From Lepidurus packardi (taxonomy: Eukaryota; Arthropoda; Branchiopoda; Notostraca; Triopsidae), in the NCBI GenBank assembly GCA_023053545.1, contig JAKZAN010000005.1, positions 1,116,001 through 1,180,000 on the forward strand: a stretch of DNA of 64,000 nucleotides, in the 5' to 3' direction. A model generated the notes under the pieces. It was not told the DNA's origin, searched no databases, and worked only from the letters and a program-made list of their open reading frames with translations. Made by a program: the position numbers and the translations under genes. Positions 1 to 9,499 of this stretch are shown piece after piece (positions within the stretch are counted from its first letter, which is position 1; every line of letters starts with the position of its first letter).

Positions 1-142
1 GGTTTTGCGTGGATTATCGAAAACTGAATTCGGCTACAATTAAAGCATGTTGCCGGGTTATTGGCAGCTGCGTGTAAATAAAAATGACCGAGAGAAAACG
101 GCGTTTATCACGCCCGAAGGACTTTACCAGTTCAGAAAAATG
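1..142 (+). pseudogene. Inverted, internally deleted Ty3/Gypsy RT fragment
   Basis: On the plus strand this stretch is nearly identical to the reverse-transcriptase part of the pol gene that lies on the minus strand at about 2968-3183. It starts in the conserved F-C-V-D-Y-R-K-L-N region. At base 45/46 it lacks 73 nt that are present in the intact copy, then resumes at the M-L-S-G-Y-W-Q-L region and runs to about base 142. The 73-nt loss shifts the frame, so it is non-coding. It is opposite in orientation to the adjoining element and abuts the env-like ORF. It may belong to a second copy left of the window or be a foldback rearrangement of this element. Confidence 0.85.
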
Positions 143-604
143 TCTGTTTAAAAATGCGATCTCGTTGTCTAGACGTCTATGCGCTACTTTTTCTAGATAC
201 TCGATCCCTTTTAGTTCGGGGTGATAAAGAACCCTTTTTCCTGTGTCGATTGCCTTCTCAATGTAGTCTAGCACGCCTTCTGCGGGGTTTAGGCTTATGT
301 CGGTTACAACGATCCACTTGGTACTGCTTATGGCAACTTTGCCATTCTCCTTAAAATACACCCCATCGTGCATACGCGGTTCTACATTTCCGGTTGTGGA
401 TGTGGCCAATGACACAAGAATGATAAGAAGACCAATAAATCGAGATCCCAGAAGTCCTAAAACAAAACAGAAAGAAGTTTTCAGACAAAATCGACTGTCA
501 GTTCTCGTAACGATTAGGCTTTTTGGTAACTCGCGACGACCTACGCAGGTGACATGCATCTTGCTCTGTGAGCACCATGTCCTTCCTTTCTTCTGATGTC
601 TCAT
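143..604 (-). pseudogene. Env-like third ORF, truncated (N-terminal part only)
   Basis: The ORF opens with an ATG at 604 and overlaps the last 107 nt of pol in another frame, the usual place of env in errantivirus-like Ty3/Gypsy elements. About 40 residues in there is a strongly hydrophobic segment of about 25 residues (G-L-L-G ... I-G-L-L-I-I-L-V), fitting a signal peptide or anchor. After it comes a stretch with an aromatic/glycine start and an S-T-K-W core, resembling the start of the insect-retrovirus/baculovirus F-like envelope family. That resemblance is from memory and moderate. The ORF stays open to base 14, but below about base 142 it reads antisense through the inverted RT fragment, so only about 150 residues are genuine. 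Fusion-peptide and membrane-anchor regions are missing. Confidence 0.6.
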
Positions 605-3600
605 CTTCGTTCACCCCCACATGTTGCTCAAGGAGTCCTGGAGTTCCGTGACTCTCGATGACCGTGGGTGGGATTGGCAAACCTGCTTCTGGTTCTGAGC
701 CTGGCTCTTCCCTAGCAAATTCTATATATTCGACATCCGGGTCGTCAGGAAGATCCTGCCTTCGTACAAAGGGCTTAATCCTTGTTACGTGTACTACATC
801 GGACTTTCCCCGTTTAACTCCCTTTACTTCGTAGTCTACGGTAGATGTTCTCCTAACGATTTCGTAGGGGCCATGAAAACGATGCAGTAGCTTTTCGGCT
901 TTACCCATTTTCCTGGTAGGGGTATAAACCCATACTCTGTCTCCGGGAAGGAATAAACGTTCCTCTTTACCCTTGTCGTAATGACTTTTCTGTTTTTGCT
1001 GGCTATTCCGTAGCCGCATTCTGACTATGTCAAAAGCCTTATTTAGGCGCGTTACTACATCCGCGGTTGGGTCGGTAACAGGCGTATTACCTTCAGTAAT
1101 TACGTCTGGAGACCCGCCTAAAGCAGCCTCTAGGGGTAATCTTACTTCGCGGCCATGGAGCATGAAATACGGCGAGTAACCAGTGCTCTCTTGCCTACTA
1201 GTGTTATACGCAAATGTTACGAAATCTAGTGACTCGTCCCAGTCCTTGTGATCGGCACTCACATACATAGAGATCATACTGGCAAGAGTTTGGTTGAGCC
1301 TTTCTGTTAGACCGTTACACTGCGGGTGATAGGCAGTGGTCATGGCATGGTTTGTCTGCATCTCTTTAAGCACTGTTTCTGTAAACGCAGCGGTAAAACA
1401 AGCCCCTCGATCACTCAGTAATACTTCCGGAGCTCCGTGCCTAAGTACGATTTGCCGTACAAAAAACCTAGCCACCTCTTCCACTGACGCCGCGGGAACG
1501 GCTTTTGTTTCAGCCCATTTTGTAAAAAGGTCAATGGCTACTATAATGTGTCGATTACCCTGGTTTGTTGCTGGAAAGCTACCTAGTAGATCTATTCCTA
1601 CCTTCTGAAAAGGTCTCTCTGTCTCTATTGGTATCATAAGGCCCTTGGTTTTAGATTTTTCGGCCTTTCGCATTTGACAGTCTTGGCATGACAACACATA
1701 GTTCTTAACTTGTGAAAACATTTTCGGCCAGTAAAATCGCCTGGCTAATTTATCCCAGGTTTTACGAAACCCTAGATGTCCAGCTGTTAGGTCGTCATGA
1801 CATGCGTACAATGCATCCTGGCGTAGCCCAGGTGGTATGCACAGCCTCACGCAGAGCTGTCCGTCGAGAACAGTTTTCCTATACAATTTACCTTCCTTTA
1901 GGAGGAAATTCGCAACCTTCCGTCTGTCTATTGCTGTACTCGCGGTAGACTCAAGGATTTCCATCACTTGCTTCCATTTCGCCTGATTTCTCTGTCCCTG
2001 ACTTATACGGTCATCGGTGAGTGGGCCTAGAGCAAATACTACGGGGCCGTCTTCGTCGCTTTCCTGGTCCGAAGGTCCTACTGGATTCCGAGATAACGGG
2101 TCGGCATCGTTGTGCACCCGTCCACTTCGGTGGTGAATCGTAAATGAGTAATCCGATAATGAGAAAGCCCACCGAGCTAATCGGCCTGAAGGATCCTTAG
2201 AACTGAGTAACCAGCATAAAGCGTGGTGATCCGTAATTACCTTGAACGACTTGCCCCAGACATAAGGTCGAAATTTCTTTTTCAGCGCCCAAATGAATGC
2301 AAGACATTCCTTTTCTGTAACTGAATAATTCCTCTCGCTGCCACTTAACAGCCTACTTGCGTACGCTACGACGCGCTCTTCACTATCCTGCGTTTGCGTG
2401 AGGACTGCTCCGATTCCGTAATCGGATGCATCAGGGTGGATTTCGAATGCACCTTCCAGGTTTGGATGTGCCAGAATTGGTGCTGAGGTCAGCAAGCATT
2501 TCATTTCTTCAAAGGCACTCTGTTGCTCCGGTCCCCAAACAAAGGGAATGTTTTTCCCGGTTAGTCTAGAGAGTGGCTCACAAGTTTTCGCGAAGCCTTT
2601 GATAAATCGGCGATAATAGGAACACAAGCTTGAGAAACTGCGAACCGCGGTTAAATCTTTCGGCTTAGGAAATTCCCTAACTGCTTTAACTTTGTCTTCA
2701 TCGACCCTAATGCCCTCTCTGTCCACAATGTGACCAAGGACTTTAACTGAAGCACAGGCGAATCTACATTTGTTCGGCTTAAGTCGTAAGTTAGCCTGCT
2801 TTAATCTGACAAACACAGAGTCTAAATCCTGCAAGTGTTGTTCGAAAGTTGGCGAGAAAATTAGAATGTCGTCGAGATAGACAAGACAACTTTGCCACTT
2901 GATTCCTGACAGAACCACGTCCATCATTCTCTGGAATGCTGCAGGGGCATTACTTAAGCCAAAAGGCATTTTTTTGAACTGGTAAAGTCCTTCGGGCGTG
3001 ATAAACGCCGTTTTCTCTCGGTCATTTTTATTTACACGCAGCTGCCAATAACCCGACAACATGTCAAGGGTTGTAAAATACTGCGTTCCTCTTAACGCGT
3101 CTAAAGAGTCATCCACTCTCGGGAGCGGATACACATCTTTAATTGTAGCCGAATTCAGTTTTCGATAATCCACGCAAAACCTCCAGCTACCGTCCTTCTT
3201 TTTTACTAGGACCACCGGGGACGACCAGGGGCTATTTGACGGCTCAATTACCCCTGCGTCCAGCATCTCACTCACTTGATTACGAATCAACTCTTTTTCC
3301 CGAAATGCGCTCTTATATGGGGGCTGCGAAACCGGGTGCGCGCCTCCCGTTTCAATACTGAGTTCCGTGACGTTGGAACTACCTAGCTCATTGTTGCTTT
3401 TCGCGAAGCAATCCAAATATTTTTCCAAAAGTTTCTCTAACCCATTCTTTTGCTCTTCACTAAGTGCTGGGTCATACTGTGGCCTAAGGTCGTCAAGACT
3501 AACTTTACTACCTTCCACTTGGCCATCTGCTTCGGAAAAACTTTCGGCCTTCGATAAGACCATGTTCTGCGGTATCCACCGCGCTTGGCTACCAAAATTC

Positions 3601-4307
3601 GTTACAATGACTACACCCCTCCTGTCCTCAAAATTAGCTATAACCCTACCCGTGCTCAGTCCTGTATTTTCAAATACTTTTTGGCAAGGTTCTAGCAACA
3701 CTTCTCTGGTGTTCTCCGATTCCGCGTGGTCATCTGCCAACTGAACGGCTACCGGTACCGCACTTCTGGCAGGTACTGTTAAACTAACAAGACTCACTAC
3801 CGCGGCCTTCGGTGACGCCCGTCTCTGTTCACAAAGAACATCTTCCGGCAAAATGGTGTTGATTGGGTTACTGGACTCCTCCCTAATAGCCGTCACCTCG
3901 TGACATCCATTGTCCCTAAAGTGGAAAGTTATGCGGCCTAGCTGCCTCAACAAATCGTTACCTACGATTAAATCGGCCATGCCGTTGTTGAACACAGCAG
4001 CCTCGGTTGGCATAATTTTCCCCGCCAGCTCGACATTAATTTTCAAGCTGCCCTGGACATCGACAAACTCACCGTTTGCCACCACTATTGGAGGTCCTGT
4101 CCATTTCTGAAGCCGCGCTCCAGTTTTAACTACCCAATCCGAACTAATCACACTAATTGCTGCGCCCGTATCAATTATAGCCTCGGTCTTCACGTCATTG
4201 CAAGTTACCTCCACCCGAATCAGTCCAGAACTCGTATTTAACAACAGGGGGATGGGTTCTAACTCAGCGACAGAACCCCCTGTTACTGTCGCTTGGATGA
4301 GTTTAAA
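498..4307 (-). CDS. pol: Ty3/Gypsy pol polyprotein (protease-RT-RNase H-integrase)
   Basis: Open frame from the gag/pol frameshift site to a stop at 498. Residues below are counted from codon 4244. The aspartic protease motif D-T-G-A is at residue 25. The RT carries Y-L-D-D at 456-459. RNase H has its D-A-S-D motif at about 605. The integrase has an H-H-C-C zinc module (about 816-855), a catalytic triad D885, D945 and E981 (D-59-D-35-E spacing), and a GPY/F-type module near residue 1122. The end has the [10 protein letters not shown] tail common in this group. There is no convincing ATG start, and the frame is -1 relative to gag, so expression as a Gag-Pol fusion by frameshifting is the best reading. 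All catalytic residues I checked are present and there is no internal stop. Confidence 0.93.
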   Translation of the reverse strand, partial: FKLIQATVTGGSVAELEPIPLLLNTSSGLIRVEVTCNDVKTEAIIDTGAAISVISSDWVVKTGARLQKWTGPPIVVANGEFVDVQGSLKINVELAGKIMPTEAAVFNNGMADLIVGNDLLRQLGRITFHFRDNGCHEVTAIREESSNPINTILPEDVLCEQRRASPKAAVVSLVSLTVPARSAVPVAVQLADDHAESENTREVLLEPCQKVFENTGLSTGRVIANFEDRRGVVIVTNFGSQARWIPQNMVLSKAESFSEADGQVEGSKVSLDDLRPQYDPALSEEQKNGLEKLLEKYLDCFAKSNNELGSSNVTELSIETGGAHPVSQPPYKSAFREKELIRNQVSEMLDAGVIEPSNSPWSSPVVLVKKKDGSWRFCVDYRKLNSATIKDVYPLPRVDDSLDALRGTQYFTTLDMLSGYWQLRVNKNDREKTAFITPEGLYQFKKMPFGLSNAPAAFQRMMDVVLSGIKWQSCLVYLDDILIFSPTFEQHLQDLDSVFVRLKQANLRLKPNKCRFACASVKVLGHIVDREGIRVDEDKVKAVREFPKPKDLTAVRSFSSLCSYYRRFIKGFAKTCEPLSRLTGKNIPFVWGPEQQSAFEEMKCLLTSAPILAHPNLEGAFEIHPDASDYGIGAVLTQTQDSEERVVAYASRLLSGSERNYSVTEKECLAFIWALKKKFRPYVWGKSFKVITDHHALCWLLSSKDPSGRLARWAFSLSDYSFTIHHRSGRVHNDADPLSRNPVGPSDQESDEDGPVVFALGPLTDDRISQGQRNQAKWKQVMEILESTASTAIDRRKVANFLLKEGKLYRKTVLDGQLCVRLCIPPGLRQDALYACHDDLTAGHLGFRKTWDKLARRFYWPKMFSQVKNYVLSCQDCQMRKAEKSKTKGLMIPIETERPFQKVGIDLLGSFPATNQGNRHIIVAIDLFTKWAETKAVPAASVEEVARFFVRQIVLRHGAPEVLLSDRGACFTAAFTETVLKEMQTNHAMTTAYHPQCNGLTERLNQTLASMISMYVSADHKDWDESLDFVTFAYNTSRQESTGYSPYFMLHGREVRLPLEAALGGSPDVITEGNTPVTDPTADVVTRLNKAFDIVRMRLRNSQQKQKSHYDKGKEERLFLPGDRVWVYTPTRKMGKAEKLLHRFHGPYEIVRRTSTVDYEVKGVKRGKSDVVHVTRIKPFVRRQDLPDDPDVEYIEFAREEPGSEPEAGLPIPPTVIESHGTPGLLEQHVGVNEDETSEERKDMVLTEQDACHLRRSSRVTKKPNRYEN
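4245..4307 (-). promoter_or_regulatory. -1 ribosomal frameshift signal with H-type pseudoknot
   Basis: The heptamer T TTA AAC (4307-4301, gag-frame spacing) has the X-XXY-YYZ form. After an 8-nt spacer comes stem 1, GCGACAG (4292-4286) with CTGTCGC (4273-4267), all 7 bp perfect. Within its loop, CAGGGGG (4282-4276) is complementary over 7 bp to CCCCCTG (4251-4245) downstream, which makes an H-type pseudoknot. Loop 1 is 3 nt, 2 nt join the stems, and loop 3 is 15 nt. The gag stop TAA (4285-4283) is loop 1. The pol frame is exactly -1 relative to gag and open across the site. The structure is inferred from pairing alone. Confidence 0.88.
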
Positions 4308-5819
4308 GCATCGGCCGAGTTACTATCCGTCCCGGACGGTTTTTCTCCCGGCCCTGGCTGATTACTGTCTGCCCGATTTGACTGTCTGATTTGACTGATT
4401 TGAGCTTTGCCATCACCTTGGGATTTTTTTGGCGCCTTGCACATCCTAGCAATGTGACCAGGCTTACGGCAATTATAGCAAATGGGCTTCCCATCGGCCG
4501 TGCGCGATTTGTTAGTTCCCCGGCTACCCTTACCTTTTTGGGCGTTGAGTCCATCGACTCCACTCAGGGATTCCACCAACTTCTGAACCAAATCCTCCAA
4601 CTTCCCAAGGCGATCGCTTGCGGGATTTCCAGAAATTGCTGCAGCTGGTAACGCTCTAGCACTTTTATCTTCGGAAGACGAGTTATTGGCCTCTTTCTGC
4701 AGTCCCCAGTCCCGACGTACATTAGCGCGCTCCATTCCTTGAACAATAAGATTCATTTTCGTTAACAAATCTTCCGAGTCTTTTATGTCCATTGGATACA
4801 CACGCTCCACCAGGGTAGGTTTTGCACCCCGTAACAACTCGTCGACTTTGGACTCTTCGTTCATCTTAGGGTCCAGTTCGTTACAAATGCGTAGCACATC
4901 CCAATAATACTGCTCGAAGGGTTCGTCCAAACCCTGGTAGCGTGAGCGAAGTCTCTCCTTAAGATGTAACTTTCGGTTCTGTTTGATAAACGCCTTTCTA
5001 AAACCATCTTGTAGCTGAGTCCAGGATGTGGCAGATCTTGAATCAAACGGAAACTCCTGTTTGTACCACGTCTTGGCCGGTCCAGTTAGACTCAAACCAA
5101 AATACGAGACCATGTCTTGGTCTGACCATCCATTGTATCGCGCCGACTCTTCAAAGTCTTCGAGCCATTCCAGCGGGTCCTGGGATGCGGCATCCGAAAA
5201 ACGAGGCGGTTGTACAGCCTTTCGGATTGCCCGTGGAGTAGACATTGTCGGAGTTACAGTTCTCGGAATTGGACTCGGAACAGGTAGCGGAGTTAGCGGT
5301 GGGTTCGGCACCAACAATGGAATTTGCACTGCTGGTGGGGCTTTAACGCTCGGTGTTGCAGCCAATAAAGTTGGCAGAGTCTCTAACGAGATTAGGGCGT
5401 CGTCGACTTGAATATTTCGTCGCAAAGTTTCCTCGATACCTTCCGGTGATACAGGGAGTGGTGTCAACTCCGCCGAGGGTTCTTCGTCAGTTGTGCGATC
5501 TCCCCTCGTTATGACCGGTGCCCGCGGGGTCTCGCCGGTGGTGCTGGCCGCACTCCCTGCTCGAGATCGACTTAACGGTAATTCCCCCTCTGCCGCCTGC
5601 TCACCCCGAAGTCTGGCACTTTGCCGAATCGGACAGGGCAAGTTCGTTAACTGACTTGCGGCAGCCCTTAGGAATTTTACCACCACTCATGAAGGTACCG
5701 TCCACCACAAGTAAACGAAAGCCTAGTCCTTCAGCCACAGACTCCTCGAGTATGGCCCTTAAACACCGTACAATCGCTTCGTCTTGTCCACACAGACTTA
5801 GCGTAACACACTTAACCAT
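4283..5819 (-). CDS. gag: Ty3/Gypsy gag, probably frameshifted near its N-terminus
   Basis: The main open frame (5686 to stop at 4283) contains a proline/serine-rich stretch, a retrotransposon Gag domain (P-P-R-F-S-D onward, with W-Y-K-Q-E-F) and one zinc knuckle C-Y-N-C...G-H...C at about 4440-4480. This frame has no ATG before the start of the Gag domain (M-S-T-P-R-A, about 5248). A neighbouring frame opens with an ATG at 5819, only 64 nt inside the LTR, and stays open to 5601, overlapping the main frame by 86 nt. I infer that the real gag began at 5819 and that a 1-nt-type indel between 5686 and 5601 split it. The alternative is initiation at the internal ATG, giving a shorter Gag of about 320 residues. 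Confidence 0.8.
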
Positions 5820-5868
5820 CCCACAACTTTTGATCTCACAAAAATTACTCTTTAAAAAGAGGTACCCC

Positions 5869-5880
5869 GCATCTCCACCA
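5869..5880 (-). other. Primer-binding site, tRNA-Ala-like
   Basis: On the minus strand, 3 nt after the LTR ends in CA, the sequence reads TGGTGGAGATGC. This is complementary to a tRNA 3' end GCATCTCCACCA. As I recall, that matches the acceptor end of some animal tRNA-Ala species. The match is perfect over 12 nt and then loses one base. Position and the leading TGG are typical of a retroelement minus-strand primer site; the tRNA identity is tentative. Confidence 0.7.
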
Positions 5881-5883
5881 AAA

Positions 5884-6132
5884 TGTGACGTTGTAATTAA
5901 GAAGGTGTATTGGATTGACAATAACAACGTCGAGGGGTTCAACAAATGGTTAAGTATATAAGGTGTTTACTGATCAAAAGATCTAAGCCAACTGCCCTGC
6001 TGTCTAAGTTCTACTCCCCATGTTAAGTAATCGCGAAGCAAACAGGATAGAGTAGAATCGCACACCATCCGGTCTACGTGCAAAGCAACTAGATGTGCGG
6101 AAACAGCTAAGCATATTTTTTGCAACGTCACA
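5884..6132 (-). repeat. 5' LTR of the Ty3/Gypsy element (249 bp)
   Basis: The boundaries are set by a perfect 10-bp terminal inverted repeat: TGTGACGTTG at 5884-5893 and CAACGTCACA at 6123-6132, giving the canonical TG...CA ends. The primer-binding site follows on the inner side at a 3-nt distance. A TATA-like block lies at about 5954-5963. The outer edge abuts LINE coding sequence. The partner LTR is not in the window, so LTR divergence and target-site duplication cannot be read. Confidence 0.85.
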
Positions 6133-9100
6133 ATATATGACAAGGTAAGAGTCCGAACAGGGCCAATGCTACAGAGTGACCACCTACCTATTGTGATAGA
6201 AGTAGAAGGAAAAAAGGGGATGATGATAAGAGAAAGAACTCCGCGATGGGATTTTAAAAAAGCAAACTGGGTGGAATGGAGGCGAGAAATGGCGGAAGAA
6301 GACATAGAAGAGGGCGTTAGCTGTGGAAGGGTAGAAGAGAGATACAAACGGTTTATTGACACGCTCATACAAATTACAAAAAAGCATGTCCCATTGAGAG
6401 AGGGAACAATTAGGGCGAAAGATACAGAAGGGGGCAAACGGAAAGGAAAGATAAGGAAACCATGGTGGGGCGAGAATTGTAGCGAAGCAGTGAGTATTAT
6501 GAGAACAAAATACAGAATACTGAAAAGAAGTCCCACCGCCGGAAATCTTACAGATTACAAAAAAGCAAAAGCGAATTGCAAGAGAATAACGCAGGACAAA
6601 AAAAGATCCCACTGGAAACACAAGGTGGAGGGTTTAGGTAGTCAAACAACAACTAAACAAATGTGGGAACTCATTAGAAAAATGGAAGGGACAACTACGA
6701 AAAATATAGAAGGATAGGCTCTTTCTTCAGGGGGTCAGCTCATACAGCAAAACAAAGAAAAAGCGGAAATATTGGTGAAGCATTTCGCTAAGATTCAAAG
6801 CGAGAGTACAGAAACACACGCAACCGAAACGGAAGTCCTACAAATGCAATATGAAATAGACAGTATGATCTATGATAAAAACTGCACGGACGAATTTAGT
6901 AGACCCTTCTCAGAATGGGAAATAGAGGTTATTTTAAAAAAGACACCAAAGACGAGCCAAGGCAAAGATCTGGTCCACTACAACATGTTAGGAGAATTAC
7001 CAAGAAACTGGAGGCGTGCTTTGAAAATTCTTTTTAATTATATATTGGAGAAGGGCACAGGACCTAAAGAATGGGGTAATGCAGTAGTTGTACCGATATT
7101 AAAACCAGGTAAAGACCCTAAGGAAATTAAATCATATAGGCCCATATCGTTAATATCATGCGTCGCCAAAGTGTTTGAAAGAGCACTAGTTAAAAGATTA
7201 AACTGGGTGTCCGAAAAAAGAGGATGGTACTCACCGATACAGACAGGGTTTAGAAGAGGACGTAGCACGATTGACCAGCTAGTCAGGCTGAACAACGAAG
7301 CGCACCGAGTATATAGAAGAGGAGAGGTCTTAATCGCGTTATTTATAGATTTTACCGCAGCATTTGATTCAATTTGGATAGACAAACTTTTATATAAAAT
7401 TGGTCAAAAAGGTGTAAAGGGTAAAATTTTAGGGTTCTTGAAATATTTCTTAAATAACAGAACGATGGAAGTGAGAATCGGGAGCAGCAATTCCAATCAA
7501 AAAGAACTAAAAAGAGGAATCCCTCAGGGGTCGGTGATCAGCCCCTGGCTCTTTAACATGATGTTGTCAGACTTTCCAATAAAGGTTGGGGAAACAGGGG
7601 CTTCGCTCTATGCTGATGACGCAGGAATCTGGACCAGCGGGTTAGACTGTGACTCGGCGATGGGGAGAATGATAAATGTTGTAAGGGAAGTGGAAAAATG
7701 GTGTAAGGAGAACGGGCTGGAAATATCCACAGATAAAACGAAATATTTGGTAATTACAAGAAAACGTAAAGCGGAGAGCAAAAATAAAATAAAAATCAAT
7801 GGAAGCGAAATAGAAAGAGTGGAGAGCGCCAGATTCTTAGGGATTGTGTTCGACAGAAGACTTAGCTTCAATGAACAAGTAAAACAAATAAGAGAAAAGG
7901 GAATGAAGACTGCAGGTATTTTACATAAATTAGCGGGGAAGACTTGGGGGGGAGATATCAATATTTTACTCACGGTATACAAAAATCTTATTAGGTCGAA
8001 ATTAGAATACGCAAGCTTCATATACAAGAACATTAACTCTAGGAAACTAGAGGTACTAGAAACGGTACAGAACAAATCATTAAGGATTATACTTGGAACA
8101 ACGAAGACAACACCGATTGGGGTGCTGCATTGTGCCTCAGAAGTTTTATCACTACAGAAAAGAAGAATTTTACTTGAACAAACATATTTTAACAGAATGA
8201 CAGAATGTCACAGGAATGACCCCGTAGTAAAAGAGATAGTGGACAAGAATTCCCTGTCTTGGGAAAGTGTGTCCGAAACGAAAAACAAAAACAAAATACC
8301 TTATGTCATGCAAGGAGATTATTTTAAAAATTTGTTACCGCCCTGGGAATTCAAAGGTCATCAGATAAAAACCACGATCCCGGGAAACAGCAAAGAAAAG
8401 TGCAATCAGCAAACAGTGCAAGAAGTTTTAATGTTTTTAGAGAAGGAGTATGAAAATTTTAAACGGGTTTTTACGGACGGATCAAAAGATACTGAGGGAA
8501 ACTCGGGATGCGGAGTTTACATGGAGGAAATGGGGGAGACAAGATCATACGCATTAAACAAAGCAACGACAGTAATGGCTTCCGAATTGCACGCGATAAT
8601 ACAAGCGATAAGGTGGATTGAGGAAAAAGAGCCGGATAACTATGTCATTTTGACGGATTCAAAATCCGCAGCACAACTGCTAGATAGCTGGGGGAGCCGC
8701 TCCTACTTTGGTCTTACACAAAGGATCCAAAACAAAATGAACCACTTAAGGACAGACGGGTACACAATAAAGATTCAGTGGATACCAGCACATAGAGGGA
8801 TCAGGGGAATTGAAACGGCGGATGGAGCGGCAAAGGAAGGAAGGTTGACAGGGGAAGAAATTAATCACAAAACAACATGCCAGGAGCTGGAATCAATAAC
8901 GAAAAGGAAAGTCGAAAAGGACTACATAGAAGAAATAAAGACAAGAACAGCACAAAAAATGGTTCAGATCACGTACCAGTTCGGGACCAACAAATGGATA
9001 AACAGCAGGAAAAGAAGAGAAGCCATTGTTTTACTACGAATAAGGTGTGGACATGGGAGATTCCGGTCATGGCTACACCGCTTCAACATGACCGAAGATG

Positions 9101-9330
9101 ACACATGTCGTTACTGTGAGGAGGAGGAAGAAAGCCCGGAACATTTAGTAATGAGATGTGAGAAGTTTTCAGAACAAAGGGAGGAACTCAAGAAAAAACT
9201 AGAAGATAGTAAAATAGCCTGGAGATTCGAAACTATAACGGCACTGGAAGGCGGAAAGAAAGATCAGTACATAGCACAAAATTGTCTTTTAAAATATTTG
9301 AAAACAACCGATATCATAACAAACATATAA
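6133..9330 (+). pseudogene. LINE ORF2 (endonuclease end, RT, RNase H), one in-frame stop
   Basis: One frame is open from 6133 to the stop at 9330 except for a TAG at 6715-6717. Sequence on both sides of that TAG is in the same frame and looks coding. Landmarks are the endonuclease S-D-H motif at 6175, the RT block F-I-D-F-T-A-A-F-D near 7345, G-I-P-Q-G-S near 7518, and the catalytic Y-A-D-D at 7609-7620. RNase H follows with T-D-G-S near 8473, A-S-E-L-H near 8578, T-D-S near 8653 and a final aspartate after an H-R-G-I-R-G stretch. A C-x2-C...H...C module lies near 9106-9155. It would nick target DNA and reverse-transcribe its own RNA, but the lost 5' part and the nonsense codon make this copy non-autonomous. 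Confidence 0.88.
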
Positions 9331-9388
9331 GTACACAGAGGAAATATCAGTGAATATGTGGAAAAATAAAAAAGAAGAGAAGAAGAAG

Positions 9389-9428
<40 letters not shown>

Positions 9429-9499
9429 AGAAAGCCGAAGACGGTAATGCGACGCGAACGCGACGTTGGCAGTCTTAAAAAACCAAAAACAACAACAAC
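9331..9499 (+). other. LINE 3' UTR with A-run and CAA tail
   Basis: Non-coding sequence after the LINE stop. It holds a purine-rich stretch with an AATAAA-like block at about 9365, a 39-nt A-run, a short GC-rich block with GCGACGCGAACGCGACG (about 9451-9467), and a CAACAACAAC end. The tail after the GC-rich block suggests that the A-run is internal to the UTR and that the true end is the CAA repeat at 9499, where satellite units begin. Confidence 0.65.

Larger units (their letters stand above)
143..6132 (-). mobile_element. Ty3/Gypsy LTR retrotransposon with env-like ORF, 3'-truncated
   Basis: Reading the minus strand, the order is 5' LTR (6132-5884), primer-binding site, gag, pol (protease, RT, RNase H, integrase) and the start of a third, env-like ORF overlapping the end of pol. 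Protease-RT-RNase H-integrase order defines the Ty3/Gypsy group. The element loses its 3' end within the third ORF, where an inverted RT fragment takes over at about base 142, so no 3' LTR or polypurine tract is seen. The right LTR edge abuts LINE sequence, so the element seems to be inserted in that LINE. The pol frame is fully open, which points to a young insertion. Confidence 0.9.
6133..9499 (+). mobile_element. LINE (I/Jockey-type non-LTR retrotransposon), 5' part missing
   Basis: The visible part runs from the end of an apurinic-type endonuclease (S-D-H-L-P-I at 6175-6192) through RT, RNase H and a cysteine-rich tail, then a 3' UTR with a 39-nt A-run (9389-9427) and a short CAACAACAAC tail at 9490-9499. 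RT with a C-terminal RNase H is the arrangement of the I-like/Jockey-group clades; the exact clade cannot be fixed by eye. Its left edge is the LTR of the Ty3/Gypsy element, and its right edge passes directly into the 10-bp satellite. Confidence 0.9.

Noticed and set aside
1336-4110. Plus-strand open frames over pol
   Set aside because: They are antisense shadows of an intact pol with all catalytic motifs on the minus strand.
5967-6621. Minus-strand open frames over the start of the LINE
   Set aside because: They are antisense shadows of the LINE ORF, which has the recognisable endonuclease S-D-H motif in the plus strand.
7038-8075. Minus-strand open frames within the LINE RT region
   Set aside because: They are antisense to the RT domain with Y-A-D-D; they have low complexity and no domain.
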